Source of the DNA: Tractidigestivibacter montrealensis
GTDB lineage: Bacteria > Actinomycetota > Coriobacteriia > Coriobacteriales > Atopobiaceae
NCBI RefSeq assembly: GCF_024741235.1
Contig: NZ_JANSKA010000001.1
Location: 62,001-126,000 of the forward strand
DNA: 64,000 bases
Reading direction: 5' to 3'
In this document: piece by piece, positions 50,043-59,200 of the stretch
Layout: every line of letters starts with the position of its first letter
How positions within the stretch are numbered: the first letter of the stretch is position 1
Made by a program: the position numbers and the translations under genes
The notes under the pieces: model-generated
Told to the model about the DNA's origin: nothing
What the model saw: the letters and a program-made list of their open reading frames with translations, nothing else
Database searches by the model: none

Positions 50043-50903
50043 CTACTTCGTCGCCCCGCAGGTCGAGCAGCGGTACCCCACGACCTTCTGCTCGTAGTGC
50101 CCCGTGGCGTCGTGGTGCTTGGTTCCCGTCTGGACCTTCTCGGACACGGTGCTGTAGCTATAGAAGTCCGGATGGGCTGCGTCGCCGTGGGCCTCGAGCT
50201 CGGCGAGCGAGTCAAAGGTTTTGCCGCACTGCGAGCACCTGTACCTCACCACGGTCGAGTACGTGGGCTCGTCCCACGCGGCGGAGTCCTGGACCCACAC
50301 GCTCTGGTAGACGGGCTGCCAGTCGTGCGCGTGGGCGGCGCGGAACGCGACGCCCTCCTTGACCCACCCCAGCTTCGCCAGCGCCTCGTACTCCGAGGCG
50401 TCGGTCGTGAGCAGGTGCGTCCCCACCTGCACGTAGGGGTTGTAGAGCCGGTAGACCGGGTCGCCGCCCGAGCCCTCCGACCTGAAGGCCACGCCCTCCT
50501 GGCGCCAGCCTATCCGCGCCAGCGACTCGTACTCCGCCTCGTCGCCGGTGTAGAGGTGCTCGCCGTTGTAGGGGTTGTAGAGACGGTAGACCGGGTCACC
50601 CTCGTCCGGCGACTCCCAGGCCTCGCCCTCGCCCCTCCACCCGAGCGGCTGGAGCGAGTCGTACTCGGACTCGCTGGTCGTGAGCAGGTGCTGCCCGTCG
50701 TAGGGGTTGTAGAGCCGCCAGAGCGACGTGCCCTCAGCGAGCGCCGCGGTGGGCGCCGCGAGCGCCGCGGTGGGCGCCGCGAGCGCCCCCGCGACGGCGA
50801 CCGCGGCGGCGAGCGCCGCCACCCGACTGGTCCGGTGCCGTCCGTCCCCGTGCTCCACGCGCTCGAGTCCGTCGGGGTCTTCGTGGCCGAATGTACGTCT
50901 CAT
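50043..50903 (-). CDS. Secreted protein with three DUF5648-type (NPYNGEHLYT) repeats and Cys-pair C-terminus
   Basis: The 286-residue protein has a signal peptide ending in a duplicated Ala/Pro stretch (APTAALAAPTAALAEG, from a 21-bp DNA duplication near 50740-50785). Three repeats of the form LYNPYxGxHLxTxxxxEYxxLxxxGWxxEGxAF follow at about 60-190, as in cell-wall hydrolases and adhesins of anaerobic actinobacteria. The C-terminus has CSQCGKTF...AHGDAAH and CSTCG pairs that could bind zinc. A surface-binding role is inferred. The 39-bp inverted repeat lies 62 bp upstream. Confidence 0.75.
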   Translation of the reverse strand: MRRTFGHEDPDGLERVEHGDGRHRTSRVAALAAAVAVAGALAAPTAALAAPTAALAEGTSLWRLYNPYDGQHLLTTSESEYDSLQPLGWRGEGEAWESPDEGDPVYRLYNPYNGEHLYTGDEAEYESLARIGWRQEGVAFRSEGSGGDPVYRLYNPYVQVGTHLLTTDASEYEALAKLGWVKEGVAFRAAHAHDWQPVYQSVWVQDSAAWDEPTYSTVVRYRCSQCGKTFDSLAELEAHGDAAHPDFYSYSTVSEKVQTGTKHHDATGHYEQKVVGYRCSTCGATK

Positions 50904-50964
50904 GTGGTCTCCTGTCCCTCACGTGCCTGTCCTGTCACATATATGTTGCGCCCTGCCGGGGGAT

Positions 50965-51003
50965 TTGTGTAAGTCGTAGGCTACCGCTTACGGAATCAAA
51001 TTT
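50965..51003 (-). repeat. 39-bp inverted repeat, right copy
   Basis: Exact inverse of 35985-36023, also pointing toward the next gene (here on the minus strand). The two copies bracket the T4CP, restriction-modification and mob modules (15 kb). In both places it is followed in the gene direction by a promoter-sized gap, so a shared operator is the other reading. Confidence 0.85.
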
Positions 51004-51096
51004 TGGTTCTCATTTGACAAGCTTGCTTGATTCTGGTAATAGGGCGCAACCTCCAGCAGAGCTTTGGGAGGCCTTGCGCTGACCTGAGACACCATG

Positions 51097-51145
51097 ACGG
51101 GATTGGAATGCCCGGCATCCGATTTGCGGGAGGACCGGGATGCCA
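51097..51145. repeat. Diverged copy of the dispersed repeat
   Basis: ACGGGATTGGAATGCCCGGCAT resembles the left arm of the family; GGCATCC and GGATGCC form a hairpin. Confidence 0.35.
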
Positions 51146-51231
51146 GATAGCTAAGTTGCAGGGCCGACGTTGTCAAGTATGCTGAGACGGGAATTATGCC
51201 ATGAGACTTCTCCACAAAAAATACTTATGCG

Positions 51232-51255
51232 AAAATTCCTCCCAAAATTCCTCCC
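51232..51255. repeat. Paired AAAATTCCTCCC direct repeats, right island end
   Basis: Two perfect tandem 12-bp copies, matching the pair at 30429-30451 near the left end. Confidence 0.55.
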
Positions 51256-51273
51256 AATTTGCCCCCGGATACG

Positions 51274-51303
51274 AAAAAAGGTCAGAGGACATAGCCTCTG
51301 ACC
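51274..51303 (-). terminator. Terminator of tRNA-fMet
   Basis: A 9-bp stem (51280-51288 with 51295-51303) is followed on the minus strand by six T. It belongs to the island-supplied end and replaces the original terminator at 30227-30250. Confidence 0.8.
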
Positions 51304-51309
51304 TGCGAA

Positions 51310-51390
<81 letters not shown>

Positions 51391-51514
51391 ATGGGTTGCG
51401 CCTCAGCGCAAGAAGTAACTATATGCTCAAGCCTACTCTCGGTCAACACCGCAGCGCGTCTCCATAGAGAAGACAAAAGTGCGCCGAGACACGCAAGGAG
51501 ACACCGCCGCAGCC

Positions 51515-52312
51515 CTACCCCAGCCCCTCGAGAATCGCGCGCATCTCATTCTGCACGCCGTGCTCGACGTTGGTGCCCACGACCTTCTCGGCAATCTGCT
51601 TCACCGCGTAGCGCGCGTTGCCCATCACGTACGGATGCCCCACGTAGCGAAGCATCGCGTAGTCGTTCATCGAGTCGCCAAACGCCACCACGTCCGCACG
51701 GTCAATGCCGTAATAGCCTAGCAGCGCCTCCAGGCCCGTGGCCTTGCTGATCCCGCGCGGCGTGACGTCAATCCAGGTGTTACCAGACGGCATGAACGAG
51801 AAGACATCGCCCAGCTCGCGCTCGAGCACGTAGACCATGTCCATGATCTCGTGCGGGCGGTCGTAACAGATGGCTGCCTTGATAATGCTCACGTCCGGCG
51901 ACGGCGGGTCGTACACGCGCTCGGCATTGGGAAGGTCTTTGTCGAGCTCGCGCACATAGCTGCTCTGGTCGTTAAGCAGGTAGGTGTGCGTGCGATCGTA
52001 GAGCACCAGGTGGAAGCAGTCGAACTCCTGGCACGTGCGGAAGAGCCTCAGCACCGCGCGCGTCGAGAAGACCTCACGGTCGAGAAGCACGCCGTCGGCA
52101 TAGACCTGCGTGCCAAGGGACCCCACGTAGTCCATCCTGTCGGCAACCGGCTCGAACATCCAGCGAAGCGTCTCGTACCTGCGTCCGGAGCTTGCGCAAA
52201 AAAGGACCCCGCGGTCGCGCAGCTTCTCGATGAGCTCGAAGGTCTCCTCGGGGAGCAGCGAGTTCTCGTCGAGCAGGGTTCCGTCCATGTCAGCCGCAAT
52301 CAGCCGTACCAT
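51515..52312 (-). CDS. Cof-type HAD phosphatase
   Basis: The 265-residue HAD-IIB hydrolase has motif I ADMDGTLLDEN (residues 7-17), motif II S in FCASSGR, the lysine in GISKATGL and motif IV FGDSMNDYAML. Such enzymes dephosphorylate sugar phosphates or flavin nucleotides. The ATG overlaps the stop of the next upstream HAD gene (TAATG). Confidence 0.9.
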   Translation of the reverse strand: MVRLIAADMDGTLLDENSLLPEETFELIEKLRDRGVLFCASSGRRYETLRWMFEPVADRMDYVGSLGTQVYADGVLLDREVFSTRAVLRLFRTCQEFDCFHLVLYDRTHTYLLNDQSSYVRELDKDLPNAERVYDPPSPDVSIIKAAICYDRPHEIMDMVYVLERELGDVFSFMPSGNTWIDVTPRGISKATGLEALLGYYGIDRADVVAFGDSMNDYAMLRYVGHPYVMGNARYAVKQIAEKVVGTNVEHGVQNEMRAILEGLG

Positions 52313-53160
52313 TAGCCCTCCCTTAGGAACGCCGGGACCTCATGCGCACGCGCCGCACGGGCAATCTCGAACAGTGCGTCCGCCACGCCCTCGTCCGCAG
52401 ACGCGCCGCAGCTAAAGTTGCAGATTCCCTTGACCTCGTCCGTCGCGTTTGCCACAGCGACGGAATAGTGGACCTCGCTCAGGATCGCAACGTCATTGCC
52501 TGAGTCGCCAAAGACCACGACCTCGTCGCGCGTGGCGCCCACCGCATCAAGGATGGTATCAAGCGCCGACGCCTTGTTGATCCCACGCGGCAGCACGTCG
52601 AACCAGTTGGGAACCGACATGATGGTCTCCACCTCGGGGCATGCCTCGGTAACGAGCTGCTGGCAGTAGGCGTGGCGCTTCTCGTCTCCGTTGCAGGCGA
52701 TGGCAGCCGCAATGAAGTCGATATCAGGAACGTCCTCAACACGACCGCCGTTGAAGTGGACGAGCCTCTCGTACTTGCTCATCTCCCCCTCGGAGGCGCC
52801 AACCACGTAGCCAGGGTTAAAGAGGTTGGTGTCCAGGGGGAAGCAGACAAGGAACATGCCACGCTCGGGCTTGAGCGCGTCAGCTACGTGCTGGAGCCAG
52901 TCGTGCGGAATAGAGTAGGTCCACACGTCGCGCCCGTCCACGCGCACGCGCTTGCCGTTAGACATGATGCCCGTCATGAAGCAGGGCTCGTCCATGTGGA
53001 AGAAGCGCATGAGCTCCACGTAGTCGCGCCCAGTGTCCGGGCCAAAGTGAATCCCGGCGTTGATTACGTCGTGGATAGCCTCGAGCGTGCGCGGCGAGAC
53101 GTGGCGCGCGCCAAACGGGATGAGCGTGTTGTCCATGTCAGAGAGAACGAGCTTGATCAA
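52312..53160 (-). CDS. Cof-type HAD phosphatase
   Basis: The 282-residue HAD-IIB paralogue has motif I SDMDNTLIPFG, GPDTGRDY, GINKASAL and FGDSGNDVAIL. The second acidic residue is followed by N rather than G (DMDNT), a common variation. It is coupled to the downstream HAD gene. Substrate unknown. Confidence 0.9.
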   Translation of the reverse strand: MIKLVLSDMDNTLIPFGARHVSPRTLEAIHDVINAGIHFGPDTGRDYVELMRFFHMDEPCFMTGIMSNGKRVRVDGRDVWTYSIPHDWLQHVADALKPERGMFLVCFPLDTNLFNPGYVVGASEGEMSKYERLVHFNGGRVEDVPDIDFIAAAIACNGDEKRHAYCQQLVTEACPEVETIMSVPNWFDVLPRGINKASALDTILDAVGATRDEVVVFGDSGNDVAILSEVHYSVAVANATDEVKGICNFSCGASADEGVADALFEIARAARAHEVPAFLREG

Positions 53161-53310
53161 GGCGATAACCCCCGGAAAACGCAGTTGAGCGGCTACGTAC
53201 CATCATAGGGGCACGAAGCCGCAGGGCGAATGTCATACGTCAGGTTCAGGCAAGCTCCGCGAAAGCTGCTGCCATGGGGGCGGCGCCGCGCGCAGGCGAG
53301 AGACCCCCAG

Positions 53311-53868
53311 CTAGCGCCGCTGTGGCATGCCACCAACCAACGCGTCATCGCGGTCGATGCGCACGAGGATGTGCTCCAGGTCGAGCACGCCCGGCAGCTT
53401 CACTGGGTGCTCCCCCGGTGGGTAAATCACGAGGCTCCTAAAGCCCGTCCCGCAGCGCACACCAGTCCACTCCATGCGCTCGATCTGGTCGTACTTCACG
53501 GTGCGCATGTGGCCAATGTAGGGCCGCACGTCCATGAAGTCGTCGTAGAGCGAGACGCGGTAGCGCCGCATGAACGCCCACAGCACAAAGACCACGATCA
53601 CGAATGACGAGAAGAACGGCACCACCACGTCCGCGCTGGCGCCAAAGCCGCCCACGTCGCAGAGCCAGCCCAGCATGAGCCCAATGGCCCCCATGAGTAC
53701 CATCGCAAACGCCAGCGAACGCGAGAGCGCCGAGGAGATTACGTAGGTGTCGTGGTGGCTGTGGTGACGCTCCGAGATGCCAACGCTGCCGGCCCACTCG
53801 ACAAGGCAGGCCAGCACAGGCAGCACGGCGGCGGCCACCGAGAAGAGATCTGCCACCTGGGGGCTCAT
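53311..53868 (-). CDS. Membrane protein with PH-like C-terminus (185 residues)
   Basis: From the ATG at 53868, which overlaps the peptidase T stop, the protein has three membrane segments (VADLFSVAAAVLPVLACLV, SLAFAMVLMGAIGLMLG, FFSSFVIVVFVLWAFM) and a beta-rich cytoplasmic end (RVSLYDDFMDVRPYIGHMRT, VKYDQIERMEWTGVRCGTGF) like bacterial PH/DUF6560-type domains. Function unknown. Confidence 0.65.
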   Translation of the reverse strand: MSPQVADLFSVAAAVLPVLACLVEWAGSVGISERHHSHHDTYVISSALSRSLAFAMVLMGAIGLMLGWLCDVGGFGASADVVVPFFSSFVIVVFVLWAFMRRYRVSLYDDFMDVRPYIGHMRTVKYDQIERMEWTGVRCGTGFRSLVIYPPGEHPVKLPGVLDLEHILVRIDRDDALVGGMPQRR

Positions 53869-55142
53869 CGCGCCGCCTGAGGCACGGGCGCCCGATCGCC
53901 GGCCGTCTGCGGTACGGCGAACTTGGCAACAAGGTTCTGCAGGATGTCGACCGTGGTCTCCAGCGAGGACGCGGGGATGAACTCGCGCACCGAGTGCGCG
54001 TTGTAGCCACCGGTGGCGATGTTGGGGCACGGCAGGCCGCGCAGCGAGAGCTGCGAGCCATCGGTGCCGCCGCGCACGGCGATGACTTGCGGCTCCACAC
54101 CTGCCTCGCGGTTTGCGGCAAGGGCATTGTCGATGAGGAAGGGACAGTCGCCAAAGGCCTCGGCCATGTTGCGGTACTGCTCGTGCAAGGTCACGCTGAC
54201 GGTTCCCTCGCCGTAGCGCTTGTTCAGGAACGCAGCGATGTCCTTGAGCGTCTGCTGGCGCTGCGAGAAGATCCGCGAGTCGTGGTCGCGCACGATGTAG
54301 GAGAGTGTGACCTCGGACGCCGTGCCGCGAATCACCGTGGGGTGGAAGAAGCCCTCGCGACCGCTGGTGTGCTCGGGCCTCTCGGCAGCGGGCACCAGCT
54401 GATCGAACTCGGCGGCAACCGTGATGGCGTTCACCATCACGTTCTTGGCCGAGCCCGGATGCACCATCACGCCACGCACGCGCACCAGGGCCTCGGCGGC
54501 GTTGAACGTCTCGTAGTTGAACTCGCCCAGCGCCTCGCCGTCAACCGTGTAGCCCCAGGCCGCGCCGAGCTTCTCAAGGTCGAGCAGCGCGGCTCCGTGG
54601 CCAATCTCCTCGTCGGGAACAAAGGCCAGCTTGAGCGTGGGGTGCGGGATGCACGGATCCTTGAGGAGACGAGCCGCCAGCGCGCAGATCTCGGCGATGC
54701 CGGCCTTGTCGTCCGCGCCGAGGAGCGTCGAGCCGTCGGAGCACACGATGTCCTTGCCCACAAAGCCCGCGAGATCCGGCACCTGCTCGGGCGTGGTCTC
54801 GATGGTCTGGCCGTCAACGACACCCGCCACGAGGCTGCCGCCCTCGTAGCGCACCACGTGCGGGCGCACGCCCAGCGAGGGGGCGTCGGCCGTGGTATCA
54901 AGGTGCGAGCACAGGCAGAGGGCGGGGAGGTTCTCGGCGCCGGCGGAGGCGGGAACGGTACCCAGCACGTAGGCGTGCTCGTCCACACTCACGTCCTGAC
55001 AGCCCATGGCGGAAAGCTCGTCCGCCAGGAGTCGCGCCATGCCGTGCTCCAGAGGGCTCGAGGGCACCTCCTCCTCGTTGTCCGGGTCGGAGGGGGAATC
55101 AACCTGCACGTAGCGCAGGAAGCGCTCGAGAACGTCGCTCAT
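53865..55142 (-). CDS. pepT: Peptidase T (tripeptide aminopeptidase)
   Basis: The 425-residue M20 zinc peptidase removes N-terminal residues from tripeptides. Seen are SHLDTTADAPS (metal His, catalytic Asp), LLGADDKAGIAE, FVPDEEIGHGA (Glu pair) and RGGTDGSQLSLRGLPCPNIA. The ATG at 55142 follows AAGGAAGACC; upstream codons have no support. Fits a peptide-fermenting lifestyle together with pepF. Confidence 0.93.
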   Translation of the reverse strand: MSDVLERFLRYVQVDSPSDPDNEEEVPSSPLEHGMARLLADELSAMGCQDVSVDEHAYVLGTVPASAGAENLPALCLCSHLDTTADAPSLGVRPHVVRYEGGSLVAGVVDGQTIETTPEQVPDLAGFVGKDIVCSDGSTLLGADDKAGIAEICALAARLLKDPCIPHPTLKLAFVPDEEIGHGAALLDLEKLGAAWGYTVDGEALGEFNYETFNAAEALVRVRGVMVHPGSAKNVMVNAITVAAEFDQLVPAAERPEHTSGREGFFHPTVIRGTASEVTLSYIVRDHDSRIFSQRQQTLKDIAAFLNKRYGEGTVSVTLHEQYRNMAEAFGDCPFLIDNALAANREAGVEPQVIAVRGGTDGSQLSLRGLPCPNIATGGYNAHSVREFIPASSLETTVDILQNLVAKFAVPQTAGDRAPVPQAAR

Positions 55143-55281
55143 GCGGTCTTCCTTTCGGATTGCCGTGTGGTGGCCCGCCGCGTGCGGGCCGTTTTGCTCA
55201 CCAGCCGAAAGTCTACACCCTTGCGGAGAGGGGCGCCGAGGGTGCCCGGCGCAGCGCTGTAGCCGAGAAGCGCAGAGAGGC

Positions 55282-56118
55282 CTACGCCCCCACGAAGAGG
55301 GGCTTTCCCTCCCCCATGAGGTAGCGCGCCACACCGGAGTCCTTGCAGCCTGCCGTCACGTGATCCGCCGCGGCCAGGCATTCCGGGGTGGCGTTTGCCA
55401 TGGCCACGCCGTCACCGGCGGCGCGCAGCATGGCGATGTCGTTTGACGAGTCGCCAAAGGCAACGGCATCTGCGGTCGAGAAGCCAAGGTAGTGGCAGAG
55501 CCACGTGAGGCCTGCGCCCTTGTCGGCACCTGCGTGGGTAATCTCGACGTTGCAGGGCAGCGACGACGCACGCGTGAGCTCCGGGCGCGCGTCCACGGCC
55601 TCCCACACGGCGCGTTTGTCATTCTCGTTGAGGTAGAAGACGTTCACCCGGCAGATGGAGCCCACCGCGTCGATCATCTGGTCCACGCTCTTGTCGCAGC
55701 AGGTGCGCACGGAGGTCACCACATAGCGGGTGGCCTCGGAGACGTCCATCTCGTCGATGATGTGCCAGCGGTCGCGCGCCGTGAAGACGCCGCCGTCGGC
55801 AAAGAGGTCAAAGGTCACCTCGCGTGCCTCGAGCTGGTGCCAGAGGTCGTGGACAAGTGCGTGGTCGAGCGTGACCTCACGCAGGTTGCGGTTCTCGCGC
55901 AGATCGCGAACGATTGCCCCGTTGCAGCACACGGCATAGCGCACGCTGAGATGGCGCACCAACTCCTCCGGAAGGCCGGTGTGGTTGCGGCCGGTGCACG
56001 GCACAAACTGGATGCCCCGCTCGTACGCAAGGTCGAGGGCCTGGCGGTTGAGCGGCGTGATGGTCTTCTCGGGTGTGAGGAAGGTATCGTCCATATCGAC
56101 AAAGACGAGCTTGAGCAC
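55282..56118 (-). CDS. Cof-type HAD phosphatase
   Basis: The third HAD-IIB protein in this region (278 residues) has motif I VDMDDTFLTPEK, FVPCTGRN, the GADKGAGL lysine loop and FGDSSNDIAML. GAGGAG precedes the ATG at 56118. A dispersed repeat (56141-56215) separates it from the activase gene. Confidence 0.9.
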   Translation of the reverse strand: MLKLVFVDMDDTFLTPEKTITPLNRQALDLAYERGIQFVPCTGRNHTGLPEELVRHLSVRYAVCCNGAIVRDLRENRNLREVTLDHALVHDLWHQLEAREVTFDLFADGGVFTARDRWHIIDEMDVSEATRYVVTSVRTCCDKSVDQMIDAVGSICRVNVFYLNENDKRAVWEAVDARPELTRASSLPCNVEITHAGADKGAGLTWLCHYLGFSTADAVAFGDSSNDIAMLRAAGDGVAMANATPECLAAADHVTAGCKDSGVARYLMGEGKPLFVGA

Positions 56119-56140
56119 GATGTGATTTCTCCTCTCGGTT

Positions 56141-56215
56141 GCGGGATTAAGTTACCCGGCAACGGGATTCCATTACCCGGTAATGGAATCCCGTTGCCGG
56201 GCAAAAGAATCCCGC
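56141..56215. repeat. Dispersed GGGATTCC palindromic repeat, double copy
   Basis: GCGGGATTAAGTTACCCGGC, AACGGGATTCCATTACCCGG, TAATGGAATCCCGTTGCCGG and AATCCCGC form one long palindrome. It ends 2 bp before the activase stop codon and probably terminates that transcript. Confidence 0.75.
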
Positions 56216-56216
56216 G

Positions 56217-59200
56217 CTACTTGATCACGCCAGCCCGGCGCTTGGCGTCCTCGATCTGGGCGAGCTGCTCGTCCGAGAGGTGAATCGCCGGCACGCCGTG
56301 CCCCACGCCACCCTCGTTCACGATGGAATCGTGGTGGTAGCGCGACTCGTCCACGTACGGCGCCACGGCGTCGTTCACCGTGGGGTCATTGGGGTTCTCC
56401 AGGCGGAACCCGCGCGAGTGGTCATTGCGGTAGTTCTCCTTGGCCACGCTGATCATCAGCTTGATGCGGTTGAGCTGGTTCACCTCGGAGGCGCCGGGAT
56501 CGTAGTCGACGGCCACGATGTTGCTCTCGGGGTGCATCTGGCGCAGGCGCTTAATCACGGACTTGCCCACCACGTGGTTGGGCAGGCACGCGAAGGGCTG
56601 CGCGCACACGATGTTGGGCGTGCCGTGCTCGATGAGGTCTACCATCTCGGCCGTGAGCAGCCAGCCCTCGCCCATGGTGTTGCAGAGCGACAGGACCTGC
56701 TCGGCCTTCTCGGCAAGCTCAAAGATGTCCTCGTACGGCTCGAAGCGCGAGGACTTCGCCAGCATGCGGTCCATGGGCTTGCGCGCCGCCTCGATGAGCT
56801 TGATGCCCGCCATGTGCGTGAGGCGCTTTGAGGCCTTGGAGCCAAGTTCGCCCTTCATGTTGATGGGGCTCGTGAGGCCAAAGAGGAAGAAGTCGACAAG
56901 GCCGGGCACGTTGGCCTCGCAACCCTCGGCCTCGATGACCTTGACCAGCTGGTTGTTGGCCGTGGGGTGGAACTTGACGAGAATCTCGCCCACCACGCCC
57001 ACGCGCGGCTTGGAGCGGTCGTTCACGAGCGGCACCTGGTCGAAGGCCGTGATGGTCTCCTGGCAAATCTGCTCGAAGCTGCGCTTGTTGAGCGTGTGCA
57101 CTGCTGCCTTCATGCGCGCCATGTACTTGTCGTGCAGCGCGTTGACCGAGCCCTTCTCGGCCTCGTACGGACGCGTGCGATAGACGCACTGCATCATGAG
57201 GTCGCCGTAGAGCAGGATGTAGATGGCCTTGGTGAGAAGGGCCGGGTCCTTGATGGACCAGCCGGGGTTGTCCTCGTCCAGGCCCGTGGCCATGTTGATC
57301 GAGATCACGGGGATGTCGGGGTGACCGCTCTCGCGCAGCGCCTTGCGGATGAGGGCGATGTAGTTGGTAGCTCGGCAGCCACCGCCCGTCTGCGAGATGA
57401 GGACGGCCGTGTGCGAGAGGTCGTACTTGCCGCTCTCGATGGCCTCCATGATCTGGCCCACCGTGAGGATGGACGGGTAGCAGATGTCGTTGTTCACGTA
57501 CTTCAGGCCCGCGTCAACGGCGCCCTGGTCAACGGACGGGAGAAGCACCAGGTTGTAGCCGTAGTCACGAAGGACCGCCTCGGCCAGCTCAAAGTGCACG
57601 GGGCTCATCTGCGGCGCGAGGATGGTGTAGTGCGCGTCCTGCATCTCCTTGGTATAGCGCACCTTCTGGAAGGCAGCGCTCTTGGCCTCGCGATACACGG
57701 GCGTGCGGCGCGAGAGGTCGGTCTTGCGGGCGCGCTCAAGAGAGCCGTCGGCAAGGTGCACGCCCACGGGCTCGACCTCCTTGGCCTCGCCCTCGGCGGT
57801 CTTCTCCTCAAGCTGCTCCTGCTGCTCCTTCAGGGCCGCCATAAGCGAGCGGATGCGGATGCGGGCGGCACCAAGGTTGGAGACCTGGTCGATCTTGAGC
57901 ACCGTGTAGATCTTGCCGGAGGCCTCGAGGATCTCCTGGACCTGGTCGGTTGTAAGGGCGTCAAGGCCGCAGCCAAACGAGAAGAGCTGGATGAGGTCGA
58001 GGTCGTTGCGGGTGGCCACAAAGCGGGCGGCACGGTAGAGGCGGCTGTGGAACATCCACTGGTCAACCACGCGGATGGGGCGCTCGGGGCTCATCTTGTG
58101 CGCCACAGAGTCCTCGGTGAGCACCGCAAAGCCAAAGGAGTGAACCAGCTCGGGGATGGCGTGGTTGATCTCGGGGTCGTTGTGATAGGGGCGCCCTGCC
58201 AGCACGATGCCGTGGGCGTTGTGCTCCTCCATCCAGGCCAGGGCCTCGTCGCCGGCGCGGTGCATGGCGTTCTTGAAGTCGATGTCGGCCTGCCAGGCAA
58301 CGTTCACGGCCTCGTCGATCTCTGCGCGGGTGATGTGCTGCCCGTGGAAGCGTCCCTTGCCCTTGGCGGCGTCCTGCTCGCGCTGGACCGAGATGATCTC
58401 GTACAGGCGGCGCTTGAGCTCGCGCTTGTCGTCATACGGAACGAAGGGCGCAAGGTATTCCACACTGGGGTCCGAGAGCTCGTCCACGTTGAGCCCCAGC
58501 GCCTGCGGGTAGCTCATCACGATGGGGCAGTTGTAGTGGTTGGTGGCGGTGTCATCCTCCTTGCGCTCCCAGCGGATGCAGGGCATCCAGATGAAGTCCG
58601 GGTCCTTGGCAAGCAGGTTCATGATGTGGCCGTGGCTCAGCTTTGCCGGATAGCACGCGGACTCGGAGGGCATGGACTCGATGCCGGCGTCGTAGGTCTT
58701 CGAGGACGTCTGGTCAGAGATCATCACCGAGAAGCCCAGCTTGGTGAAGAATGCGTGCCAGAAGGGGTAGTTCTCGTACATGTTGAGCGCGCGGGGGATG
58801 CCCACCGTGCCGCGCGGCGCGGTCTCTGCGTCCAGGCAGGGGCGGTCGAACAGCAACTTGTTCTTGAATTCGAAGAGGTTGGGGGCGTCGTTTTTGGTCT
58901 TGCCCGAGCGGCCCGCACCCTTCTCGCAGCGGTTGCCCGTGATGAAGCGGTGGCCGCCGCCAAAGTCGTTGATCGTGAGCAGGCAGTTGTTTGCGCAGCG
59001 CCCGCAGTGGACGTTGGTGTGCTTGACCTTGAGGTTGTCGATGTCCTCGCGCGAGAGGACCGTCGAGGTTCCCGTGGCGCCCGCGCGGTCACGGGCGAGA
59101 AGGGCCGCGCCGTAGGCGCCCATGCAGCCGGCGATGTCGGGGCGGATGACCTGGCGGCCGGTGAGCAGCTCGAAGGCGCGCAGGGTGGCGTCGCTCATGA

